A stretch of DNA of 64,000 nucleotides from Persicaria tinctoria (Eukaryota; Streptophyta; Magnoliopsida; Caryophyllales; Polygonaceae): assembly GCA_037127255.1 (NCBI GenBank), contig JBANSL010000013.1, forward strand, positions 23,469,688 to 23,533,687, written 5' to 3'. Each line of letters opens with the position of its first letter. Positions within the stretch are counted from its first letter, which is position 1. The translations under genes were made by a program, and so were the position numbers. This document shows positions 35,195 to 47,571 of this stretch, piece by piece. Under the pieces are notes generated by a model. That model had not been told where the DNA came from. It did no database searches and saw nothing but the letters and a program-made list of their open reading frames with translations.

Positions 35195-35760
35195 TAGGAA
35201 AGGATTCGGGCGAGGAGGCTCTACCCGGCAGCGTCCTTGCAGATGAGGTCTAGAAGACCTGAATCGTTGTGAATATCGACTCCCCGGGCAGAGTGGTAAA
35301 GGTGTGCAACCTTATCAACCACTCTATTACCTAAACGGGACACATGAAAGAATGAGACTTCTTTCAATGTCGATAAAGAAGTTGTACATCAGATAAAATT
35401 AGTTCAATTTCCCAAGGACATTTAGTTTTTCTGTTTAAGTGGTCAATGATTATACTAGAGTCGCATTCGATGTGGATTTTGTCAATATGTAGTTGGAGGA
35501 CGTGTTGGATGCCCATTTTAAGAGCAAGAGCTTCCGCTTTGAGAGGGTTTTGTTTGCCAATGTTTTGATAACAGAGCCGTATTGGTTGACCTTTCCAGTC
35601 CCGGATTATGGCACCCGCCGTAATTTCATTGTTTATTAGCGTTGATCCATCAAAATTTAGCTTAAGCGTGCCCCTTGGTGGTTTACGCCACTCAACCCTT
35701 CTTTGGTTCTTTTTCCTTTTCGGGGGGTTGGAGTTATGTGGGACTTTAGGAAAGTCCTCA
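35195..35760 (-). pseudogene. LINE-derived RNase H domain remnant
   Basis: Minus-strand text includes RGTLKLNFDGSTLINNEITA, AGAIIRDWKGQPI, KAEALALKMGIQHVLQL and IHIECDSSIIIDHLN. This is the plant RVT_3/RNase H-like module that ends many LINE-encoded proteins, with the D (FDGS), E (KAEA) and D (ECDS) catalytic acids visible. Stops appear further downstream. No RT lies next to it, so it is an isolated 3' fragment. Confidence 0.8.
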
Positions 35761-36067
35761 TCTAGGCCGGCCTCTGAACAAGCGGTTGTAAATGTGAGTG
35801 TTTAAAATTTAAAATGTAAATACAATAACTAAATCCTAATCTTACAGTAAATACAATAACTACAGAAACAATTTCTTAGGATTAGTTATATACTGTGCCG
35901 ACAATGGGTTTTTTATAAACAGTAGAAACATATTGAAATCGTTTTTTTTATAAAGATTTTATAAATATTTTTAAATAATTTAAATCTCCATAACCGTAAG
36001 ATATTATTTTTCATAAAATAATTATTCAATGTTTTACTAGAAAGAGGAATAATTATACAACTGACAT

Positions 36068-36625
36068 AATCGATGAATAACTGGCATAACCGTTGTGAAT
36101 AAGTTAATTATTCGGTTGAATTGGTTGATTTAACGCGTACATTGAACGATAACTAGGAGATTATTCGGTGGAATTCATATTTTTATGAGGTACACAGAAA
36201 GCGATGAATAATTGTATAACATTTCTGAATAAGTAAATTTTTAGAATTATTCGGTTGAATCAATCGATTTAACACGTATATTTAACGATAATTGGAATCG
36301 TAGATTATTCAGTGGAATTATTACTTTTACGAGGTACCCAAAAGCGATAAATAATTGCCGAACAGTTGTGAATAAGTAAATTTTTAGAATTATTCGGTTA
36401 AATCGGTCGCTTTAATCGATACCATTGAACGATTATTGGGAGATTATTCGGTGGAATTCTTATTGTTACGAGGTACACAGAAGCGATGAATAATTGCATA
36501 CCTGTTGTGAGTAAGTAATTTTTAGAATTATTTTGTTGAATCAATCGATTTAACGAATACAATGAACAATAATTGGTGGATTATTATTTTTACTGGGTAA
36601 AAAAAAACCAAATTGATGAATAATA
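36068..36625. repeat. Tandem array of 131-141 bp units (four copies plus a partial)
   Basis: CGATGAATAA or a one-base variant recurs at about 36071, 36202, 36343, 36484 and 36614. Each unit contains TTAGAATTATTCGGTTGAAT, TTTAACG, TGAACGATAATTGG, AGATTATTCGGTGGAATT and ACGAGGTAC in order. Single-copy pieces of similar text (GGGAGATTATTCG) occur near 31590, suggesting a dispersed source. Confidence 0.85.
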
Positions 36626-36822
36626 AATTCACATATTCCTTTGATTAATTAACAAGGTAAATCTCCATACCCGGCCCCAATTGAAAGTTACTCAATAATG
36701 TTCAAAGGAAACGCTTCATACCCGACAGGCCGACCCTAATTGAACAAGGAAGATCTCCGGTAGAAACACTGGCAAGAGGTCGTCGACGCCGTTAACGCTG
36801 CCGGCTCCGCCGATCCGCTCCA

Positions 36823-37059
36823 ATGGAAGCCTGCCGCGCGGTGAGCCGAACCAACCCTTGCCTCCGATTCGCCTCCGTGCACCGCCGCCTAACCTCCGCT
36901 CTTCTCCTTCTCAAATCGCCTCCGGTCACTTCTCCTCCTCGAATCGCCTCCGGTCCGTCAGTGAAGAAAACAAACGGTGAGGATGGGTACACCGATCGTC
37001 GAAGTTTCAGTCTCCTTGGATCCCCTAGTCCGAACGGTGAAGAAGAAGACGGCTTATAA
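36823..37059 (+). CDS. Hypothetical 78-residue frame, possibly a gene 5' end
   Basis: Starts MEACRAVSRTNPCLRFAS and is Arg/Ser/Leu-rich at its N-terminus, like an organelle transit peptide, then Ser/Pro/Glu-rich. No domain is recognised. The stop falls at 37059 followed by AT-rich DNA. A possible splice donor GTGAGC lies only 18 bases after the ATG, so the frame could also be chance. The GC-rich block 36750-37050 contrasts sharply with its surroundings and may be a stranded first exon. Confidence 0.25.
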   Translation: MEACRAVSRTNPCLRFASVHRRLTSALLLLKSPPVTSPPRIASGPSVKKTNGEDGYTDRRSFSLLGSPSPNGEEEDGL

Positions 37060-38580
37060 TTACAGAGTAATTAGTTTCTCCCAGAAATCTCACGCGCTAT
37101 ATATATATATGCAAATAAATCAGATTGATTTGTTTGGGGATGCATAATTGATGGGTACGTAGTTAGTTACATTTTGATATGATAGATAAATGTTAAGGTA
37201 TTTAGTATGGTGTTTGATAACCCACCTGATATAAGGTAGGTGATATAATCTGATTAATACGATTCGAATTAGCCAACTAATCGATGAGATAAGTGAATAT
37301 GAATAGATTTGTGAATATAAAAAGAAAAGTACGTTGTGAAAAGTTTGGGGTGAATAATTGTAAAAAAAATCCAAATTAAAAGTTAATTAAATTATTATTT
37401 TAACTTATAATATTTAACTTATTTAAAATTATAGAATACTAATACCAAAAAATCTGAAAAACTGGTGCCATTGCTAAATGGAGCTTAAGCAAATGTAAGG
37501 AATTGAAACAATTGAATGTGAGTTCAAGGAAAGCAGTACAGTAGAAAATTTGAAGTAAAAATGTACGTAATGGATGCCATCTTCATTTCCATCTCCCTAT
37601 TTATGAGATATGACAACAACAACCTCCAACCACCTCTAAGCGTCATATATATGCAAATTTATTAGTTGGTTTATTCAAATGTTGTGGCAGATTTGAAAAA
37701 TAACGTATATTAAAAAAAACAATATTGTGTAGATTGACTGTATTTTATCAAATTATTTATATTTATATATACTGAGAGATTTTATTAGGTAGAAATTTTA
37801 TAATTTTTTTTAAATATACTAATATTCCGTATGATTTAATTAAACTGTGTTGAATACTTGTTAGACTATGATTGCCCATGAAATTATATATATGCTTCAA
37901 TAATCGGTCAATCTATAACTTGCAAATAAATAAAGACAAATATAGATAAATCTTATACTATCAGCTAGAGCCTATCATAAATAAAATATTTATAATAAAT
38001 CTCAAACATATTGTCACCACATGATTCATATGATGCGACGAGTCGACAGTGCCTTTTTTAATTTATTCGAGATCGATCAGATTAATAGTACTCCGTGTAA
38101 AAATCATTGCAAGCTATGGGGTGTTAGTAATAATTATTAATTGATTTGTGGCTAGAATTTCATTAGGCTTAATATATTTATGATTTTGACATGTATGTTA
38201 CACTATTATTACATCAGGTCATTGAGCTAAATTATTTGAGAAAATTATTTGATTTTCAAAAAAACTATTATTTGAGAAAATAACTTTCAATAAACCAATT
38301 AGGATATGGAAAATCTTTTCGGCCAAAAATCCATAAAAATTGCTGATTTGATCCATCGGAAAATTTCTTTTTGACTTAAAATGGAATTACAAATAAAGTA
38401 GAATATATTTGGCTAAATTTTCATTTTGTCAACCTCTTTTTATAAAATTTCCACTTAAAATTAGTTTTTGCTAAGTGTGCTAAATTTTGTTGAAAACCCA
38501 GTTTTACCCCAGTTTTAATTTAACCCTACACGCACGCTTAATCTGATTTGGGAAAATATGAGACCTCTGATCCTATGCCT
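37060..38580. other. AT-rich intergenic stretch, no gene seen
   Basis: A short palindromic patch (CCACCTGATATAAGGTAGG, near 37220) may belong to a MITE. No coding signal on either strand. Confidence 0.45.
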
Positions 38581-38585
38581 CCTCC

Positions 38586-38893
38586 ATGGATCTGAATTCT
38601 GAAGCGCTTCAGTCCTTCGTCTCCCCGATTGCGCAGCAGGAGGTAGTCGGCGAAGCGTCTTCCTCACCTCTCCAGTCGGCCTTCCTCTCCTCCGGCGAGC
38701 GTTCGACGTCATCGACACGGATCGAGATGGCCTGATAAGCCACGAGGATCTCCGGTCGTTCTTCACTTCTTCTCTTCCGCCTACCACGACCACGAAGAGG
38801 AACAGACCTTCCTTGATATATTTCATCTCCTCGGAAATCCGAGCATCGAATGCCGATTTCCGGCTCTGGTTGGCATCGTTTCGAATCAATTGA
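38586..38893 (+). pseudogene. EF-hand calcium-binding protein fragment
   Basis: From ATG 38586 the frame reads MDLNSEALQSFVSPIAQQEV and stops at 38735. In a second frame (38699-38893) the text reads AFDVIDTDRDGLISHEDLRS, a textbook EF-hand loop with Asp at positions 1, 3 and 5, Gly at 6, a hydrophobic residue at 8 and Asp at 12. A frame change around 38690 separates the likely N-terminus from the EF-hand, and only one hand is present, so the copy is broken and partial. Calcium binding of the intact parent is inferred from the motif. It lies 340 bp upstream of, and on the same strand as, an NLR fragment. Confidence 0.7.
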
Positions 38894-39235
38894 TCTGGTA
38901 ATCCTTCGCTCTCCGCTCTCTTTTGCATCTTCTGCTTGCGCAATTGCTTGATTCGTATTTGAATTCATTAAAACTACTTCAATCGAGCTTGATTTCGCGA
39001 TTTGAAGCTCCTTCGCCGAATTGCGAGTCGTGAATTGAGATTGAAGATGAAGTGATGAACAGATTGCCGCTTTGAGAATTTGTGTTTGATTTTACTATTT
39101 AAATAAGAGTCTGTGTTTGATTTTGCTAATCAAATCTGAATTTGTGTTCGGTTGTTTGATTTTGCTATGAATACCATCAATTCATCATTTTCCAGTGAAG
39201 CCACCATCTGTTCTTATTTATTTGTTCAATTCTAG

Positions 39236-39530
39236 GGACAATGATGTTGAAGGAAGATGAAGCTTTGGCTTTATTCTGCCTCTCTACTTTCGGTCAGAAG
39301 ATGATGGCCTTCTCTGCTGATGAGAAATTGGTTAAGCATGTAAGGATTTCATCTCATCTTTTTCGGCCTGTATACGAGAGAGTATTCAAGGCGATAACTG
39401 TCACTCATATTGGTGAAATTGATGTTTTGTAGCTTGTAAGTGAGTGCAAAGGGCTTCTATTGGCACTGAAAGTTGTGGGGGCATCATTGCGCGATCAGCC
39501 TCCAATGTTTTGGATGCACAACACTTTGGT
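39236..39530 (+). pseudogene. RPW8-type NLR (ADR1-like) NB-ARC fragment with intron
   Basis: Exon part 39236-39339 (LKEDEALALFCLSTFGQK, ADEKLVKH) ends at donor GTAAGG. Exon part 39433-39530 follows TTTTGTAG and reads LVSECKGLLLALKVVGASLR then DQPPMFW. Joined in phase 0 the text fits the ARC1 region of ADR1-like helper NLRs, in which CKGLPLALKV contains the GLPL motif; here Pro is replaced by Leu. A splice acceptor (TTCTAG) also precedes 39236. No P-loop, RPW8 or LRR part is present, so this is a small intron-containing piece of a defence gene, cut off after residue W. Confidence 0.82.
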
Positions 39531-39689
39531 TTATTGTCAAGGGATACATACTATTGCTTGATTACACTTTTTGGTGATATTGTGTTGATTACACTAGATT
39601 TTTCATATAATTATATGTTTTTTAATTTTTATTTTTGTCATATTGTGTTTGATTACACGATATTTTTTTAAAAAAAATTCATGAAATTA

Positions 39690-40460
39690 CATGTGTCGCC
39701 AAGAGCGTCACCTCTAATAAGGGTGGTGACATTAGTGGTGACAATGACTCCGTAAAAAAAAACTCGAACAACAAATATGTCACCAAAAAAAGTTGATATT
39801 GTATGTGTCACCACCGACAGTGTCAATGCAGTCATCTCTAATAAGGGTGGTGACAGTGATAGGGGTGGTGGTGACAGCGATAGGAGTGGTGGTGACAGAG
39901 ATAGAGGTGCTGACAGCAATAGGGGTGGTGGTGACAGTGATAGGGGTGATGGTGACAACGATAGGAGTGGTGGTGACAGTGATAGAAGTGGTGACAACGA
40001 TAGTGCGGTGACAGTGATAGAAGTGGTGACAACAATAAGGGTGGTGACAACAATATGGGTGTTGGTGACAGTGATAAGGGTGGTGGTGACAGCGATAGGA
40101 GTGGTGACAGCGATAGGGCGGTGACAGTGATAGAGGTGGTTACAACAATAAGGGTGGTGACAGTGATAGGGGTGGTGGTGATAGCGATAGGAGTGGTGAC
40201 ATCGATAGGGCGGTGACAGCGATAGAGGTGGTGGCCGCAATAAGGGTGATGACAGCGATATGGGTGGTGACATCGATATAGGTTTTGGTGACAGTGATAG
40301 GGCGGTGACATTAATCTCGTAAAAAAAAAATTGTCACCCAAAAATTTGTTTATCATCATACATGTGTCACCAAATTTGTGTCACCAAAGTCATTGACCGG
40401 TGTCACCATTTATAAAGGTGGTGACACTAATTTCGTAAAAAAAATAAACTTTCACCAAAT
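39690..40460. repeat. GGTGGTGACA minisatellite and its flanking repeats
   Basis: The core 39845-40318 repeats GGTGGTGACAGYGATAGG in 18- and 21-base variants about 25 times. It is flanked by direct copies of GTGTC(A/G)CCAA...GGTGGTGACAYTAATYTCGTAAAA-like text at about 39692-39765 and 40362-40450. Long frames on both strands (Ser/Leu/Pro or Val/Gly-rich) are translations of the repeat, not genes. Confidence 0.9.
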
Positions 40461-40864
40461 TTTTTCGTGTGTTATCAATGTTGTGTCACCAATTCATTGA
40501 CTTTGACCGGTCAATGGTCAAAATAAAAATGGGAAGAAAGGAAGGGAATGGGAAGGAGGGGCAAAAATGTAATATTAAGACATTTTGCAAAAGGGAAAAT
40601 AAAAGTGGACATTTTGCAAAATGCCTTGTAGAAAATGGACACTTAGCTAAATGGACCAATAAAGTAAGGGAAAATGTAAATTACAAATAAAGCAACGTAG
40701 ATGTTCATCATCTCTCTCCTTCTAGTATGCAATGGAGGAAGAAGAAATCATGAAACCGCTTATTAAATCTAGCTCAAACCCCATCAAAATTATCTGAAAA
40801 ATCCAGTTAGGTTTTTAAAATGATTTCATAACCCGCTTCTCAAGGGAATCAGTCAATACGAATT

Positions 40865-43396
40865 TTCTTAGTGAATACCGGCCTGGAGCTAATCCCTCAT
40901 TCAGTAACAGATGATGACAACAAACGACTCATTGGGCAACCAACCAATAGGGAAATAAAAAGTGCGGTGTTTAACTTAGGTCAAAATAAATCACCTGGTT
41001 CAGATGGTAATGTGGCCGAATTTTATAAAAACATATTGGGATATCATGGGACCAGATGCCATTTGTGCAGTGAAAGCGTTCATCCATTCTAGTAAAATGC
41101 TACGTCAAATCAACCACACATTTATTACTCTACTGCCAAAATGTAGTAACCCAACCAAAACTGTGGATTATAGACCCTTTAGCCTATGCTCTACCGTGGA
41201 TTATAGACCATTTGTCCTGTGAAAGCGTTCATCCATCCTCTTTAGGGAGCATTCGTTTCAGATAAAGCCATTCAGGATAATGTCCTGATTGCACCACACG
41301 AGATCTTCCATTCATTTAAATCCCGAAAAGGTTTGGATGGGTGGTTAACCATTAAGTTGGATATGAAAAAAGCATATGATCAGGTTGATTGGGCCTTTAC
41401 AAAGTTAATTCTTCAAAGGTTTTGATTCCATCAAAAATACATTAATCTGGTGATGGAATGTGTAACTATATATTGGCCCAACGGAGAGTTTCACATCTTC
41501 TACAGGACTTAGACAAGGAGACCCATTATCCCCATTTCTTTTCATTCTCGGTGCGGAAATCCTTGCTAGGAAACTATCAGTAGAATCAGCACAGGGCAAT
41601 TCAGGTATCGGTTTTCCGTTTGGCAGGAGTGGTCCTCGTATACCCTTCTGAGCTTTTGCTGACGATATCATTATTTTTTCCAAAGGTAATATGTCGGCTT
41701 GTGAAAAAGTGAGGACTATAATTGATGAGTACTGTCAAATTTCTGGGAAAAGAGTCAACTATAATAAATCAGACTTTCAGAGTTCACTTGGTATTCCTAG
41801 AGCTCGTATACCAATCATCGGGGGATGTTTAAACATATCTAACCAAATCAAACTTGATAAATATTTGGGTTGCCCTATTGTAAATGGTAAAGTTAACGGA
41901 GCAACCTTTGAGGAAATCATTCCTAAAACTACGAACTAACTCACGAAATGGAGAGCTGATGCTTTATCCCAGCATGGGAGATCCATATTAATCAAATCAA
42001 ATTTAGCGTCAAAACCATTATATTCAATGCAGAGCTTCATGTTGTCTATCTCGATTCATTCAAGTCTTGATAAAATCAACAAGACCCTCTTTTGGAATAA
42101 AGATCTGCAATATAAACCGATTATCAGTTAGGATAAAGTATATAGGCCCAAAAAAAATGGGGGAATAGGACTCAGAAAAACAAGAGAAATGAATGAAGCT
42201 TTGCAAATGAAGCTTCTGTGGAAAATCATTGCAGAACCATACAATACATGGGTAAAAATTATTGCTTATAAATATCTAAAAAATACCCATCTACTAGACT
42301 TTCAAGGGCGAGGTAATGCTTCCTGGCAATGGACGCAACTAAGAAAACTCATCCAACCCTTCAAGGAGGGGTTGGCTTGGTCTGTTGGTAATCGGAAGTC
42401 CATTAAATTTTGGGTGGACAACTGGGTGCCTATACAATCTTTACAAACGCATTGCTCTGAACCTGATAAAACAAATTTTAATGCAATTGTGGACGAATTC
42501 ATTACCAATGGGTCTTGCCACCTGGATGAACTTACCAAGGTTCTTCCAAAAGAGATAGCCCAACAAATAACAAGCGTCCCGCTACCTACAAATCATATTG
42601 AAGATAGGATGTATTGGTGGCCAGACACAAAAGGGTGGTTTACAACAATGAGCGCATATAAATTGAATACAAAATCTATTATATATGCCAGTAATAAATG
42701 GCAATGCTTGGATATGAAAAATTAACATTCCGCCAAAAATCAAAAATTTCTTATGGAAAGTCTATCACAATGAGCTTCCCACTGCTGCCCGATTATCTAG
42801 AAAGGGAATCGCAATTCCGCCCTACTGTGGTATTTCTAATCACCATGAGGAAGATGACATCCACCTCTTCTTTGAGTGTAAATAAAACTCCTTTTACACT
42901 AACCTTCATAGGAGGCTAAAATCTATAATTGGAAATTTAATTAGTACATCAAGGTGCATGAAATCAATAATCGCCACCCTTGTCAAACATTTAACCCCTC
43001 AACAAAAACAAAAAATGGCGTTTAGCTGGTGGACGCTTTGGTTAACAAGAAATTAGTTAATTTTTCAGCATGAAAAACTTTCGAATATAGAAGGGTTTAC
43101 CCGTAGAGTCGAATCACAAATGAATAACTGGATCAAAGCTAACAGATATAAACACCAAGGAGATTCGGAAACAACTAAACAACCAACCAACCATAATAGT
43201 TACGACAAAAATAAGAAAACAGTTAAATGGAAAAATCCACTAGTCGGTAAGATGAAACTTAATTTTGATGGTTCAACAGCGCCACAACGTCAAAGCTCTA
43301 TTGGGTATGTTATTCGTGAAAATAATGGAATACCAGTCGCAATTGATTGTAAGCTAATTAGAAAACAAACCACATTAATGTCAGAAGCCCTAGCTC
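40865..43396 (+). pseudogene. LINE ORF2-type pseudogene (RT, zf-RVT, RNase H), cut by a CACTA end
   Basis: Plus-strand text in shifting frames: KSPGSDGNVAEFYKN, INHTFITLLPK, VDYRPFSLCST, KLDMKKAYDQVDW (RT fingers/palm), FCxxRYHYFFQ where the FADD catalytic box should be (41660-41690), SGKRVNYNKSDF, and the long open frame 42189-42725 (MNEALQMKLLWKII, NASWQWTQLRKL, IKFWVDNW, YWWPDTKGWFTTMSAY). Degraded zf-RVT follows, then an RNase H start KMKLNFDGSTAPQRQSSIGY at 43253. It ends at 43396, where CACTAC begins. Many stops and shifts; not functional. Confidence 0.88.
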
Positions 43397-44130
<734 letters not shown>

Positions 44131-44814
44131 AGACAGTAATATAAGAGAAGGGATGATGAAGAAACAATCTAACATAGGGCATCTGCCTTGGAACAAAAAC
44201 AAATTTTAGTATAGAACATTAAAGAATCATTAGAAGAGGGTATATGAAATTAAAGAAATAAAAAGGGGAACAATTGCAAAACCACCCACTTTTCTTACAC
44301 CTGAGTCAAAACTCAAAAAGACTAAAGCTGTTGTTGAGCATAGGAAAAAAAAACAGAACAAACTACATCACATAGCTAGGCAATTAATCCAAAAAAAAAA
44401 TTACATATGAGCAATGACTTCAAGCTTCATCTAATCCAAGGACGTAGAGTAACAAGTTTAAAGGCTAATTGACCATAAAACAGAGCTGACTGAGAAAACA
44501 TGAATACATGTGGTTCACTTTTTTTTATTAGGTAAAAATTCGAGTTCAGACAAGTCTGAAGTTTGAGAGGCCTACGAATCGCCAGATGGACTAGCCGTCA
44601 ACATACAAGATACAAACGCATAAATTAAAACAGATGAGAGAAACAACCCTAAAAACCCATATAAACCATCGGCCAATGGAGGAGTCGAGGGAGATCCAAG
44701 GTGAGACACGAATGCCGAGAACATGGGAGGGTGCGATGACTCACACGGCGTCTCGGCGCCGAGAAGGTGGAGAACGAAACATGGGGAAGTGCGAACCACC
44801 GACGTTGCCCCCAC

Positions 44815-44975
44815 CTACATGAGGGATCTTCGAAGACCACGAACACCACCACGATCCTCTCGATCATATAGGACGCCCGATACTACAACCCAACTCGGAA
44901 CTAAACGTACCCACCCAAAGCAACGACCCGTCGTGAATTTAGAGGATCAAAGGAAAAAGAAAAATACATGTTGTG
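44815..44975. repeat. Second copy of the repeat found at 1-175
   Basis: Shares AAGACCACGAACACCACC and flanking text with the window's first 120 bases. The preceding 44533-44815 segment is moderately GC-rich without a recognised protein. Confidence 0.45.
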
Positions 44976-46365
44976 AGGGAGCAGTGCTAATGAATTCCTT
45001 TTCCTTGTTTTCATCCCCAAGGATATAGGCTAGAACAACTAATGAATCACCAAAATGAGCAATTCCGGAAATATAGTAGCTGGTCTTGAAAAATGCCACA
45101 ATATCCAGGCAGGATATCATTAGACTACTGAAAATACAAAGCTATACAAGCAGTTCCTCATCATCAGAACCAAGGAGAACTTTATCTATAAAATATTAAG
45201 TGCAGGTAGGATATCATTGGACTGTTGAAAATACAAAGCTATACAAGCAGGGGAAAGTTGGATTCACAGGATCTAGAACCACAAGGAAAATAATGAATTG
45301 AACCTTCACTTTGAAAAGGAAACTAGACATATCATTGCAGTTTGGCAAAGACTTCAGATGATGGATTTCGGCTTTTAAATTTTATGTAGCTTGATTAAAA
45401 TGCCATAACTATCTTTTCTTTTATAATAATCTAAAAGCTGAGTAATTTGTTGCTTTTTTTAGTCAATGATTTCAAATTGTATGTTACATAATTTCAAAAT
45501 GCAAGTATGTAAGAACTCTAACTGCAGAGATATTTTTGGATAAAAAAAATGGATGAGCAAAGGATAAGTCTGTCAACCTGATAGAACCTACATGAAGCAA
45601 GCATCTCACTCCATGCATGGGAGTGAAAAAGCTAAATCTGATACCAAGAATCTCGCTAACAGCCAATTTGTGAGGAATCCTCAAATTTCCATTCAGTTCA
45701 ATTTCAAGTCTGAATACAAGTGGAGTTGGTCCTCTTTTTTATAATGGAAAACTAGTAACTAACTTTAATAGAAGATTCACAAACCCATGAGACTTGAAAA
45801 GCATCAAGAACATAACTTACACCACAAATACGCTAAGGAGATAGAAGATGATAAGGGATTGCCTACGGATGATAACAATAGATTGTAAAACATACAAGTT
45901 CTAGGTTAGCTAATTAAGAGTAAGACTATGCTATTTCAAATTAAATTTTAGCTACTAACATTATTATAAAAAAATACAGCTGAAGTTGGATAATCAGTGG
46001 CTTGAAAAAAATGTAGTAGTGTACATATTTGCACATGAAACTAAGTTGGTAAAATAAATATCTATTGGTCTTGGCTTGGTTTATTATTATTTAAAAAAAT
46101 GCGATCATGAGTGCATCTACAAAAAAATATTGATGCATGTAGTCTGCTGAACTTCACCTATGCAGGTTATTAACATGGTATAAATACAAAAGGAAATCCC
46201 ATAACTATGACATAGTAACTATTATGGATAAAAACTGCAAACATACCATTGTTCAAAACGTGTTGGCCTTATGTAAGAATAATAATGCCCACCATGAACT
46301 CTGCCACTATGAACCAAAGCCTTATGTTGGGCATTTCATGAACTTGATTCTCCTGGAGACATGTT
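44976..46365. other. No gene seen; contains a 44-bp direct repeat
   Basis: A segment with GAAAATACAAAGCTATACAA is present at 45110-45153 and 45207-45250, 97 bp apart with few differences. The rest is AT-rich, intron-like sequence without a coding frame. Confidence 0.5.
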
Positions 46366-46369
46366 TTCT

Positions 46370-46815
46370 TTTGAGAGCATCCTTCCATACATCATCACTA
46401 CTCTTGTTCTCAAAATTGATTGTCGAAGTGCGACATGTTTTCTTTTGTGGTATTCTCTTGAATTATCTTCCATGTCTTCCAGGCAGCTCATAGTTCCTCT
46501 TAAATGACATTTTTCCTCCCTAGTGAGCACGGTACTGATGGTCGTTGACCCGAACGCGGGGTATAGTTGAAGAGTTTCGTGGTCAGGAGGATACTGAAGA
46601 GTGGGGAGCGTCGCGAGATATTCCTTCATGTTCTTGAAAGCTTTGTCCAAAACAGAGCTCCATTCCACTGACCCTTTCTTTTTTAATTGCTCGAAGAAGG
46701 GTAGGGAGTGATTGGCCAATCGCGAGCAAAATCTGCTTAGGTAGTTGATGGAGCCATTCAACTTCTGGATGTCATTTTTTTTTTCCGGAGGAGCCATGTT
46801 GAGTATTGTCTGCAC
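46370..46815 (-). pseudogene. RT thumb / RNase H start of the Tat-like element
   Basis: Open from MQTILNMAPPEKKNDIQKLN through GSINYLSRFCSRLANHSLPF, FFEQLKKKGSVEWSS and YPAFGSTTISTVLTREEK, the tether and start of the RNase H domain (the usual first catalytic Asp in the L-x-x-D/A-S stretch is not evident). After about residue 105 it diverges from the family. GACATGTTTTCTTTTG occurs twice in this tail (plus strand near 46360 and 46433), so the end may be rearranged. Confidence 0.7.
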
Positions 46816-46905
46816 CTTTCAAGGGTTCAAGTCGATACCTCGGTGACTTATCATGAACTCTAGGAACTTCCCATAATCGACTCCAAATACACACTTCTCT
46901 GGATT

Positions 46906-47310
46906 TTAACAAACGCGATTCTTTTTTAGGGAATCGATGGTTTCTTGGAGGTCATTAGGATGACTCTCTTTTGTCAAACTTTTTACCATGATGTTGTCGA
47001 TATAAACCGTAATGTTCCTTCCTAGTTGTGGTCGAAAAATTTTCTCGATCATTCGCTGGAAGGTGGCACCGACTTTGTTTAGGCCGAAAGGCATTACTTT
47101 ATAACAAAAAGTGCCTTGGATGGTGATGAAGGCGGTGCTCTTTTCGTCGCGGGGGCTCATCTTGATTTGGTTGTAGCCAGAGTATGTGTCGAGGAAACTT
47201 AGGGTTGCGTGCCCCGCGGTGGTGTCTACTAGTTCGTCAATGGAAGGCAGATGGTAACTATCTTTGGGGCAAGCTTTGTTTAGATCTTTGAAGTCCACAC
47301 ACATTCTTCA
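46906..47310 (-). pseudogene. Reverse transcriptase of the Tat-like element
   Basis: The frame from MCVDFKDLNKACPKDSYHLP through LSFLDTYSGYNQIKM, YKVMPFGLNKVGATFQR and VYIDNIMVKS contains the RT palm motifs. The catalytic box reads YIDN instead of YIDD, so one metal-binding Asp is lost. The conserved K-N of MPFGLKN is altered too. A stop (TGA) lies just upstream of the Met, in place of the Trp or Arg codon usually there. It then breaks near 46906. Confidence 0.88.
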
Positions 47311-47571
47311 TTTGCCACTACTCTTTTTCACTAAGACCACATTTGACAGCCACGTTGAGTCATTGATTTTGCGGATGAATCCGGCCTGTAGAAGTTTATC
47401 TACTTCTTGCTTGACTGCTTCGGATTTTTTTGCGGCCATCTTTCTTTTCCTTTAGCATACACGTTTTGTATCATGATTGAGTCTCAGAGAGTGTTCCACG
47501 ATTTCCCGAGGAAGACCTTTCAAGTCTTGAGGTGTCCAGGCGAAGACATCTCACGAGTTTTTCAATATTTC

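Noticed and set aside
36068..36625. CRISPR-like array of spaced repeats
   Set aside because: Units are contiguous 131-141 bp tandem copies, not short repeats with unique spacers, and the DNA is plant nuclear.
39668..40359. Minus-strand 173- and 201-residue Ser/Leu/Pro/His-rich frames
   Set aside because: Direct translation of the 18/21-bp minisatellite, open in several phases simply because the unit is a multiple of three.
46005..46020. GTAGTAGTG as the right end of the CACTA element starting at 43397
   Set aside because: Subterminal GCCGAAG-type motifs are missing and the flanking triplets (CTC versus TAC) do not match.
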